Shown: positions 56,993 to 64,000 of the stretch, one piece after another
How the letters are laid out: each line of letters begins with the position of its first letter
Numbering within the stretch: position 1 is the first letter of the stretch
Assembly: GCF_000373585.1 (NCBI RefSeq)
Contig: NZ_KB891881.1
Coordinates: 1 to 64,000, forward strand
Direction: 5' to 3'
From: Streptomyces sp. MspMP-M5
GTDB lineage: Bacteria; Actinomycetota; Actinomycetes; Streptomycetales; Streptomycetaceae
Length of the DNA: 64,000 nt
Notes under the pieces: model-generated
What the model was told of the DNA's origin: nothing
Seen by the model: only the letters and a program-made list of their open reading frames with translations
The model's database searches: none
Made by a program: the position numbers and the translations under genes

Positions 56993-59900
56993 ATGAGGAC
57001 GCAGAGGAAGACCGTGAAGACCGCACCGCATCGCGCACCGATCGACCACAGCGGCATGGGTTGCCTGCCCCAGCTGCTCAGGCAGCAGGTCGAGGCACGG
57101 CCCGACGCCGTCGCGGTGGTCTGCGGCGACCGGTGCCTGACCTACCGCGAACTGGACGAGGCGGCGCGCCGACTGGCCGCGTACCTCCGCCAGGTCGGTG
57201 CGGATGTGGAGCACAGCGTCGGACTGTTCGTCGAACCGTCCCTGGAGCTGATGACCGGGGTGTGGGGCATCCTGTTCGCCGGAGCCGCGTATCTGCCGCT
57301 GTCGCCGGAGTACCCGGAGAGCCGGCTGCGCTACATGATCGACGACAGCCGGACACGTGTCATCGTCACCCAGGACCACCTGGCAGCCCGCTTGGCCGAA
57401 CTGGCCCCCACAGGCACCCGGATCGTCACCCCGGCCGACGTGCTGAGCAACTGCCGCACCCGACTCGCCCCGGTGGCGGTGCGGCCGGACTCGCTGGCGT
57501 ACGTCATCTACACGTCCGGCAGCACCGGCAGACCGAAGGGCGTGATGATCGAGCACCGCAGCATCGCCTCCCAGATGCGCTGGATGCACCACCACGGCTA
57601 CCTGGGCCAGGACGTCACCGTGCTGCAGAAGACACCGATGAGCTTCGACGCGGCGCAGTGGGAGATCCTGGCCCCGGCCGTCGGCGGCCGGGTGGCGATG
57701 GGGACACCAGGCATCCACCGGGACCCGCAGGCACTGATCGCTGCGGTGGTCAGGCACCAGGCGACCGCGTTGCAGTGCGTGCCCACACTGCTGCAAGCCC
57801 TCCTGGACACCGAGGAGTTCGGCCGGTGCACCTCGCTGCGACGGGTGTTCTCCGGAGGCGAGGCACTGTCGTGGCGGCTCGCCCGTGCGCTGGCCGACGA
57901 GCTGCCGTGGGTCTCGCTGGTCAACCTGTACGGGCCGACGGAGGCCACCATCAACGCCACCGCCTGCCTGGTGGACCCGCACGCCGCCGGTGCCGGCACG
58001 GGCAGCGTGTCCATCGGGGCGCCGGTCGGCGACACCGAGTGCTTCATCCTCGACGCCAACCTGGCGCCGGTGGGCATCGAGGAGACCGGCGAGCTGTACA
58101 TCGGCGGCATCCAACTGGCACGCGGATATCTGAACCAGCCCGAGCAGACCCAGGAGCGCTTCATCACCTCGCCGTTCAGCCGCGCCGAACGCCTGTACCG
58201 CACCGGCGACCTGGCGTACTGGAACCGGGACGGCACCATCCAGTTCGCCGGCCGGGCCGACAACCAGGTCAAACTGCGCGGCTGCCGCGTCGAGCTCGAC
58301 GAGGTCGCCCTGGCCATCGAGGAGCACATCTGGGTCAGACACGCGGCGGTGGTCGTCACCGACAACCAGCGCACCGGTTCGGCACACCTGATTGCCTGCG
58401 TCGAGCTGAACCCCAAGGAAGCGGCGCTGATGGACCAGGGCAACCACGGCGCCCACCACCAGTCCAAGGAAAGCCGGCTCCAGGTCAGGGCGCAGCTGTC
58501 CAACCCGGGGCTGCGCCGCCGCGAACAGCTCGCCGGCCGGCCCGCGGTGGAGCTGCCCGGCAGACAGGAGACACCCAGGCAGCGCAGGGAGGTCTTCGCC
58601 CGCAAGACGTACCGCTTCTACGACGGCGGGCCGGTCACCCGCACCGACGTACTGGCCCTGCTCGCCGAACGCCCGGTCGCCGGCCGGTCCCGCGCACTGG
58701 ACGAGCTGACCTTCGCGGAGCTGGGCGAACTGCTGCGGTGGTTCGGCGCGTACCACAGCGACCAGCGGCTGCTGCCGAAGTACGCCTACGCCTCCCCGGG
58801 CGCCCTGTACGCCGCACAGCTGTACCTGGAAACCGGCGGCGGCGTGGCGGGACTTGCGCCAGGCGTGTACTACTACCACCCCGTCGACCACACTGTCGTA
58901 CGGATCGGGCCGCCTTCCCAGCGATCCGACGGCTGTCTTTCGGTCCATCTCCTCGGCTGCAGACGGGCCATGGAACCGGTGTACAGGAACAACATCCAGG
59001 AAGTGCTGGAAATCGAAGCCGGGCACATGGTCGCGCTCTTCGAGGACGTGCTGCCGGAGTACGGGCTGACCATCCGGCCGCTGGCCCACGACGAGTCGGT
59101 CAAGGACCTCCTGGACGTCTCCGTCGAGGACTACTACCTGGGCACGTTCGCCATCGGCCCCGCCGACGGGGCAGCCTGGGAGGACCCCACGGAGATCTAC
59201 GTGCAGTCCCACCCGGGACGCATCCAGGACCTGCCCACGGGCCAATACCACTACACCGGTGGCGAGTTGATCCACCTCTCGGACGAACTCGTGCTGCCCA
59301 AGCATGTCATTGCCATCAACCAGCAGGTCTACCGGCGCGCGAGCTTCGGCATCACCGCCGTCAGCCGCGCCGACCAGCCCTGGCTGGAGTACGTGGCCCT
59401 GGGCAGAAAACTCCACCACCTGCAACGCAACGGCGTGCGCCTCGGCCTGATGTCCTCGGGATACAGCTCGAAAACGGGCCACCCCCTGCCCGCCGCCCAA
59501 CGCATCGACGACATCCTGGCCGCCCGCGGCCTGCCCACCGGCCCCTCGTACTTCTTCCTCGGCGGCAAGGTCGGCGACGAGCAGATCCGCAGCGAGGGCA
59601 TGCGCGAGGACATCGTCCACATGAAGGGCCCGGCCGAGATCATCAAGGACGAGCTGATCCGCCTGCTGCCCGACTACATGGTCCCCGACCGGGTCCTGGT
59701 GCTCGACCGGCTGCCGCTGACGGCAAACGGCAAGGTCGACGTCAAGGCACTCACCGCCTCCGACCAGGTGCGGTCGGCGGACCGCAGCACTCCCTACCTC
59801 GCCCCCGCGACCAGGCACGAGAAGTGGCTCGCCGAGGCGTGGGGCAGGGCGTTGGAATACGACCACGTCTCGACCGAGGACGACTTCTTCGCCTGTGGCG

Positions 59901-60844
59901 GCGACTCGCTCACCGCCGTCGAGCTGGTTCTGACGATCAACCGTGAGTTCGGTACCCGGCTGCCGCTCCAGGTCGTCTTCGAGCACCCGAAGCTGGCCGA
60001 CCTCGCCGCCCGCATCGCCGACTGCACGGCCCACCCCTCCTCCCGCCTGGTACCCCTGCACGACGCGGGCCTCGGCCGGCCCGTCTTCTGCTGGCCAGGA
60101 CTGGGCGGCTACCCGATGAACCTGCGCCTGCTGGCTCGCCAGGCAGGCATGGGACGGCCCTTCCACGGGATCCAGGCACACGGGGTCAACTCCGGCGAGG
60201 AGCCCTACCCGACCATCCGGGAGATGGCTGCCGCCGACCTCGCCGAGATCCGGCGGGTGCAGGCCGAGGGGCCGTACACCCTGTGGGGCTACTCCTTCGG
60301 GGCCCGGGTCGCCTTCGAGGCCGCATGGCAGCTGGAGCAGGCCGGCCAACCGGTGGACAACCTGCTGCTGCTCTGCCCCGGCAACCCCAAGGTCCACCAC
60401 GCCAACGCCGACCGCCACGGGCGCCAGGCGTCCTACACCAACCCGGCGTATCTGACGATCCTGTACTCCGTCTTCACCGGCTCCATCACCGGGCCCGACC
60501 TCGACGAGTGTGCAGCGGCGGTCCGCGACGAGAACAGCTTCGTCGCCTTCATCCACCATCTGCTCCCCGCACTGGACGAGCAGCTGATCCGCCGTATCAC
60601 CCGGATCGTCGCGCTGACCTACGAGTTCCAGTACAACCTCCGCGAACTCGCCGCACGGCAGCTCCATGCGCCGGTCACCGTCTTCAGGGCCACCGGTGAC
60701 GACTCCTCGTTCATCGACACCTGGTCCGGCTACTCCGCCACACCCCCGACCGTGATCGACCTCGACACCGATCACTACAGCGCCCTGAAAGAGGCCGGCG
60801 TCACCGAACTCGCCTCGGCCATTCAGGCCCGGCTGAACGGCTGA
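56993..60844 (+). CDS. Indigoidine-synthetase-type NRPS (A-Ox-T-TE)
   Basis: A 1283-residue single-module synthetase, almost the size of BpsA/IndC. The adenylation domain (about 30-530) has T-S-G-S-T-G-R-P-K-G near 175 and F-D-A-A-Q-W-E-I-L, as in L-glutamine-activating BpsA. An FMN oxidase domain (about 535-870; F-A-R-K-T-Y-R-F-Y, M-S-S-G-Y-S-S-K-T-G) is inserted before the A10 motif (L-T-A-N-G-K-V-D). The carrier serine is Ser972 in G-G-D-S-L and the thioesterase serine is Ser1101 in G-Y-S-F-G-A. It should cyclise and oxidise glutamine to a glutarimide-type ring, as in indigoidine formation. Neighbours suggest use in a larger product. Confidence 0.92.
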   Translation: MRTQRKTVKTAPHRAPIDHSGMGCLPQLLRQQVEARPDAVAVVCGDRCLTYRELDEAARRLAAYLRQVGADVEHSVGLFVEPSLELMTGVWGILFAGAAYLPLSPEYPESRLRYMIDDSRTRVIVTQDHLAARLAELAPTGTRIVTPADVLSNCRTRLAPVAVRPDSLAYVIYTSGSTGRPKGVMIEHRSIASQMRWMHHHGYLGQDVTVLQKTPMSFDAAQWEILAPAVGGRVAMGTPGIHRDPQALIAAVVRHQATALQCVPTLLQALLDTEEFGRCTSLRRVFSGGEALSWRLARALADELPWVSLVNLYGPTEATINATACLVDPHAAGAGTGSVSIGAPVGDTECFILDANLAPVGIEETGELYIGGIQLARGYLNQPEQTQERFITSPFSRAERLYRTGDLAYWNRDGTIQFAGRADNQVKLRGCRVELDEVALAIEEHIWVRHAAVVVTDNQRTGSAHLIACVELNPKEAALMDQGNHGAHHQSKESRLQVRAQLSNPGLRRREQLAGRPAVELPGRQETPRQRREVFARKTYRFYDGGPVTRTDVLALLAERPVAGRSRALDELTFAELGELLRWFGAYHSDQRLLPKYAYASPGALYAAQLYLETGGGVAGLAPGVYYYHPVDHTVVRIGPPSQRSDGCLSVHLLGCRRAMEPVYRNNIQEVLEIEAGHMVALFEDVLPEYGLTIRPLAHDESVKDLLDVSVEDYYLGTFAIGPADGAAWEDPTEIYVQSHPGRIQDLPTGQYHYTGGELIHLSDELVLPKHVIAINQQVYRRASFGITAVSRADQPWLEYVALGRKLHHLQRNGVRLGLMSSGYSSKTGHPLPAAQRIDDILAARGLPTGPSYFFLGGKVGDEQIRSEGMREDIVHMKGPAEIIKDELIRLLPDYMVPDRVLVLDRLPLTANGKVDVKALTASDQVRSADRSTPYLAPATRHEKWLAEAWGRALEYDHVSTEDDFFACGGDSLTAVELVLTINREFGTRLPLQVVFEHPKLADLAARIADCTAHPSSRLVPLHDAGLGRPVFCWPGLGGYPMNLRLLARQAGMGRPFHGIQAHGVNSGEEPYPTIREMAAADLAEIRRVQAEGPYTLWGYSFGARVAFEAAWQLEQAGQPVDNLLLLCPGNPKVHHANADRHGRQASYTNPAYLTILYSVFTGSITGPDLDECAAAVRDENSFVAFIHHLLPALDEQLIRRITRIVALTYEFQYNLRELAARQLHAPVTVFRATGDDSSFIDTWSGYSATPPTVIDLDTDHYSALKEAGVTELASAIQARLNG

Positions 60845-60874
60845 CCCGCCGGCTGCCGCCCGATGCCCCGGGTT

Positions 60875-62125
60875 TCAGGCGCCGTTCAGCGCCGCGGCGG
60901 ACCGCTTCAGGGCATGCAGCAGCCAGTCGATGTGGTCGGATTCCAGGATCGCCGGCGGGGTCAGCCGGATCACCCTGCTGGCGTTGAGCGTGTACGAGGT
61001 CAGCACCCGCTCGCGGAGCATATGGGTCAGGAACAGCCCGGCCGGCGCCTCGGAGGTGAACTCGATCCCGATGAGCAGCCCGCGTCCCCGGACCTCCCGG
61101 ATGAGCTGCGGGCCGGCGGCGGCGAGCGCGTCGGAAATCAGCGGCAGGAGCCGGCCGCCGAGTTCTCTCGCCCGCTCGATCAGGCGATCCCGCCGCAGCA
61201 CCTCGATGGTGGTGGCCGCCGCCACGGCCGCGAGCGGATTGCCGCCGTAGGTCGAGGAATGGAACAACGGGTCCCGGTTGAGCACTTCGTAGACCTCGGG
61301 CGTGGCCAGTGTCGCGGCGACCGGAACGACCCCGCCGCTGAGCACCTTCCCCGTCGTCAGCAGGTCCGGGCGCACCCCGTCCGCATCGCACCCCCACCAG
61401 GCGCCGAGGCGGCCGAGCCCGGACTGGATCTCGTCCAGGGCGAGCAGCGCGCGGAACTCCTCGCACAGCTCGCGCACCTGCCGGAGATAGCCCTCGCGGG
61501 GAATGCGCACCCCGCCCTCGGCCTGTACCGGTTCCAGCAGCACGCAGGCGCGTGCCGGGGCACCGCGAAGGGCGGCCTTCAGGGCGTCGGCGTCACCGAA
61601 CGGAACGAACTCCACATCCGGCAGCAGCGGTTCGAGACCGGTCCGGTAGCGGGCGTTGCCGGTGGCGCTGAGCGACCCCAGCGTCTTCCCGTGGAAGCCG
61701 CCCTCGGCCGCGATCAGCCGGTGGCAGCCGTTCGCCCGGGCGAGCTTCATCGTCAACTCCACTGCTTCCGCACCGGAGTTGGTGAAGAAGGCGTACTGCA
61801 GACCGGCGGGCGCCACCGAGACCAGGCTCGCTGCCGCGGATGCCACGTTCGGCTCGATCAGGGCGCGCGTCGACAGCGGATGCCTGCCCAACTGCGCCGT
61901 GACGGCGTCGACGACGTCCGGGTGGCGGTGCCCCAGGAGGAACACCCCGTACCCGCCGCAGTCGAGATAGGGATGGTCCTCCTCGTCGTACACCAGGGCG
62001 CCGTCCGAGCGCACCTCCAACGGCAGGCCGAGCAGCGCGGCGATGCGGGAGTGGCCGCGATTGACGTGGTCGCGGAGGTGGTCCAGCGCGACCTCCCGCG
62101 CCCGGCCGGTACCCGCCGGGGTCAC
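60875..62125 (-). CDS. Class III PLP-dependent aminotransferase
   Basis: A 416-residue ornithine/GABA-type aminotransferase. F-T-N-S-G-A-E-A-V-E, the cofactor aspartate in L-A-L-D-E-I-Q-S-G-L-G-R and the Schiff-base lysine in T-T-G-K-V-L-S-G-G are intact. Class III enzymes transfer amino groups to aldehydes or ketones at chain ends. It starts at GTG 62125, overlapping the SDR stop as GTGA, and converges with the NRPS with a 30-base gap. With the SDR it could turn an aldehyde into an amine. Confidence 0.9.
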   Translation of the reverse strand: MTPAGTGRAREVALDHLRDHVNRGHSRIAALLGLPLEVRSDGALVYDEEDHPYLDCGGYGVFLLGHRHPDVVDAVTAQLGRHPLSTRALIEPNVASAAASLVSVAPAGLQYAFFTNSGAEAVELTMKLARANGCHRLIAAEGGFHGKTLGSLSATGNARYRTGLEPLLPDVEFVPFGDADALKAALRGAPARACVLLEPVQAEGGVRIPREGYLRQVRELCEEFRALLALDEIQSGLGRLGAWWGCDADGVRPDLLTTGKVLSGGVVPVAATLATPEVYEVLNRDPLFHSSTYGGNPLAAVAAATTIEVLRRDRLIERARELGGRLLPLISDALAAAGPQLIREVRGRGLLIGIEFTSEAPAGLFLTHMLRERVLTSYTLNASRVIRLTPPAILESDHIDWLLHALKRSAAALNGA

Positions 62126-63141
62126 CGCACCGCTCCCGAGGCGTCGCGCGCATGAAATCCGCTCGCCTTCGCCCACCTCAGCAGGGAGGCGCGCAGCGTC
62201 TCCCTCTGGTCGGGGAGTTCCGCCACATCACTGGGGAACGGGTTGCGTACCGACACGTAAGGGGTCAGCTGCTCGGCGAGGGCCTGGATCAGCCTCCGGG
62301 TGTCCTCCGGCATGGACGTGAGAAACACCGGCACGATCAGCCGCTCGTACAGGTCCTCGTCGACGAAGCGCGTGTTCGGAACGGGCCGGCCCAGTTCCTC
62401 CGCGGCGGCCTGGATCTCGCTGACGACCTCGCTGATGTGCAGGGCCCGGGATCCGGCGGTCAACCACAGTTCCGTCCGGTCGGACTCCTCCTCGATGAGG
62501 TCGGCGATGTGCCGCGCCACGACGTCCTGAGGCACGAAGTCGACCAGCCGGGTGGGATCCAGCGGGATGAGGGGGAGATGGCCGCCCAGGACCGCGCCGC
62601 ACACCTTGTGGAACCCCTGATGCCTGGCGATCTGGCCGGTGTGGGAGTCGCCGACGATGATCGAGGGCCGGACGACGACCGCCGGCAGGCCACTGGCGCC
62701 CACCAGCTCCTCGGCCTGCGCCTTGGTCCTGGCGTAGGCCGGTGCCGAGGAGCCACCGTCGGCGCCCAGCGCGGAGAACGCGGTACTGACGTACACCAGT
62801 CGCGCCTTGGCCTCCCGGGCGAGTTCGATGATCCGTTGGGTACCGGCGACATTGGTTTCGGCCAGCGCGGGCCCGGCGCCGAAGCTGGTGTTGGCCGCGG
62901 CGTGCACGATCACATCGATCACCGCGCAGGCTTCCTTGAATTCACTATGGGACAGTCCCAGGTAGGGCAGTCTGATGTCGCCGCGCACGGTCTTCACCCT
63001 CGGCGCATTCAGCGCGGTCTCGTGGAGGAGACAGGTGACGTGGTGCGTGCCCAGGTGCGGCAGCAGGGCACTGCCCACCACTCCGGTCGCGCCGGTGAGG
63101 AGCACATTCAGTGGTCGGCCCCCGACTTCGGTCTGCCACAT
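62122..63141 (-). CDS. Thioester-reductase-like SDR (NAD_binding_4 type)
   Basis: A 339-residue extended SDR. T-G-A-T-G-V-V-G binds NAD(P)H, V-I-V-H-A-A-A-N-T-S follows, and Y-A-R-T-K is the catalytic pair. The C-terminal part (F-V-P-Q-D-V-V-A; R-A-L-H-I-S-E-V) resembles reductase domains that release carrier- or CoA-bound acyl chains as aldehydes. Coupling to the aminotransferase supports that reading, but a different reduction is possible. ATG 63141 has GGAAGGA upstream. Confidence 0.82.
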   Translation of the reverse strand: MWQTEVGGRPLNVLLTGATGVVGSALLPHLGTHHVTCLLHETALNAPRVKTVRGDIRLPYLGLSHSEFKEACAVIDVIVHAAANTSFGAGPALAETNVAGTQRIIELAREAKARLVYVSTAFSALGADGGSSAPAYARTKAQAEELVGASGLPAVVVRPSIIVGDSHTGQIARHQGFHKVCGAVLGGHLPLIPLDPTRLVDFVPQDVVARHIADLIEEESDRTELWLTAGSRALHISEVVSEIQAAAEELGRPVPNTRFVDEDLYERLIVPVFLTSMPEDTRRLIQALAEQLTPYVSVRNPFPSDVAELPDQRETLRASLLRWAKASGFHARDASGAVR

Positions 63142-63700
63142 GGGTGTTGTGTCCTTCCATCGGGAGTTCTCCACGGGAGAACGAGCCGGCGGTGCCGGCC
63201 CGGGGCGCTGGGAGAAGAGATACCCACGGTTCACCTCCGCCCGTCGAGGCGGCCGGAAAACTGTCGGACGTAGCGCACCGTTACGTCAGGAACCGAGGAA
63301 CATGCTATGGAGGTGTCGGAGCGCCCACCACCGGAGACAGCATCACGCTCGCCCGCCCCTCGGAATGCGTGTTCACCCGGCACATCCGTTATCCGGATGC
63401 GGCGCTTTTCCCCGTCCCTCGTGCCGCGCCCGTCGCGACCGTCCCCGGATGGCGGAAGACCGCAGCTCTCGGCAGGCGTGCCCACCTCTTCGCGACCTAG
63501 CATGACGGTACGCAATGCCTGGCGTTGCCCCACTGTCGTGGGAGCGTCGCCGCCGTATCCGAAGAGGACAGAAGCCGACACATCGACCGCAATTCCAGTG
63601 GGAACGCTGCACCCGGTTCGCGTGGGTACCGCTGACTCGTACCGGACTGCCGAACATCACGCCTTCCCTTCATCCATGGCTCGGAAAATTTGGGGGCGCA
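63142..63700. promoter_or_regulatory. Divergent intergenic region of the cluster
   Basis: A 559-base gap between the SDR and the SRPBCC gene with no convincing coding frame. It is less G/C-rich than the genes, especially 63590-63700, as expected for divergent promoters. I see no clear known operator. Confidence 0.45.
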
Positions 63701-64000
63701 GTGCGCGAGGTCCGCGTTGCTCTTCACATTCCCGGTGCACAGCCGAGGAAGGTATTCGACTCACTCTCGGATTTCGCCAGCTTTCCGCGGCACTCCGATG
63801 TGGTGCACTCCGTCTCCCTGGAGGAAGGCCCGGACCACGACCGGATCTCCACCTGGGAAGTCGACTTCGCCGGCGGAATCCTCAGGTGGCGGGAACGCGA
63901 CCGCCTGGACGAGCGGCGCCTGCGGATCGACTTCGAACTCATCGACGGCGACCTGCTCGCCCTGGCCGGTGACTGGTCGATCGCGCCGCTCCCGGAGGGC
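63701..64000 (+). CDS. SRPBCC-family cyclase/aromatase-like protein, cut by the window end
   Basis: The first 100 residues of a SRPBCC (Bet v1/START) fold: H-I-P-G-A-Q-P-R-K-V-F-D-S-L-S-D-F, F-P-R-H-S-D-V-V, W-E-V-D-F-A-G-G-I-L-R-W and F-E-L-I-D-G-D-L. Such proteins include polyketide cyclases/aromatases. It starts at GTG 63701, and the stop lies beyond the window. It points to a polyketide or related pathway continuing to the right. Confidence 0.82.
   Translation, partial: MREVRVALHIPGAQPRKVFDSLSDFASFPRHSDVVHSVSLEEGPDHDRISTWEVDFAGGILRWRERDRLDERRLRIDFELIDGDLLALAGDWSIAPLPEG

Noticed and set aside
56915..60775. Minus-strand open frame of about 1286 codons opposite the NRPS
   Set aside because: It is the antisense shadow of a G/C-biased gene with clear NRPS motifs on the plus strand; the product has no domain and biased composition.
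1..64000. tRNA, rRNA, CRISPR arrays, insertion sequences or prophage genes
   Set aside because: No cloverleaf, rRNA block, spaced repeat array, transposase or phage structural gene was recognised on either strand. The IS30-type HTH at 45249 belongs to a regulator, not a transposase.

Overview
The window is high-GC actinobacterial DNA, almost certainly Streptomyces. Support: strong third-position G/C bias, GTG starts, 4-base ATGA/GTGA gene overlaps, a Streptomyces-length PanD, SpoIIE-type phosphatase with an anti-sigma-like ATPase end, LytR-CpsA-Psr protein, AraC, GbsR and Lrp regulators, an indigoidine-synthetase-type NRPS, a type III PKS and an MMPL exporter. The high load of gene remnants and the mix of accessory genes suggest a variable chromosome region, such as an arm, rather than the core.

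Layout. 1-3.0 kb: a Rieske oxygenase remnant, panD, and a response regulator/histidine kinase pair collapsed by deletion. 3.0-9.8 kb: one minus-strand run with a large GAF-SpoIIE-HATPase phosphatase followed by an RbsA-type sugar ABC importer. 9.9-16.8 kb: a cyclase-family hydrolase, an APC amino-acid permease, then a compact translation-stress unit (WhiB7/WblC-like promoter, 17-residue leader peptide, long hairpin, GNAT acetyltransferase, second infA), a quinone oxidoreductase, a DUF4232 exported protein and a Gly/His-rich exported protein. 17-20.7 kb: AraC regulator, a hydrolase and several decayed genes. 21-28 kb: two convergent operons (epimerase-GT2 fusion, DUF2064, GT-C-like membrane protein; cytochrome b561-molybdopterin oxidoreductase, membrane protein, methyltransferase) that look like one cell-envelope glycan pathway. 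28.4-36.5 kb: second APC permease, FAD oxidoreductase divergent from an ATP-grasp/M20 amidohydrolase pair, a TsaD paralogue and an ABM monooxygenase. 36.6-41.4 kb: decayed MFS gene, LCP protein, fragments, hydrolase with divergent HTH regulator. 41.5-46.9 kb: MFS, SDR, P450 and a divergent GbsR-like regulator; a DUF2470 gene behind a near-consensus iron box. 47-54 kb: VanZ, MmpS-like protein, Ser/Thr kinase, and a type III PKS-MMPL operon. 54-56 kb: Lrp and amidohydrolase remnants, GNAT. 57-64 kb: start of a biosynthetic cluster with an A-Ox-T-TE synthetase, class III aminotransferase, thioester-reductase-like SDR and a SRPBCC cyclase cut by the window end.

How the parts may work together. 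The strongest functional modules are (i) antibiotic-sensing control of an acetyltransferase and alternative IF-1; (ii) a type III polyketide made by the PKS and probably exported by the neighbouring MMPL pump; (iii) a glutamine-activating, ring-forming synthetase beside a reduction/transamination pair that could turn a carrier-bound acyl chain into an amine; and (iv) an amide-ligase plus amide-hydrolase plus flavoenzyme unit with no product I can name. All homology calls are from reading translated motifs by eye; no database search was run.
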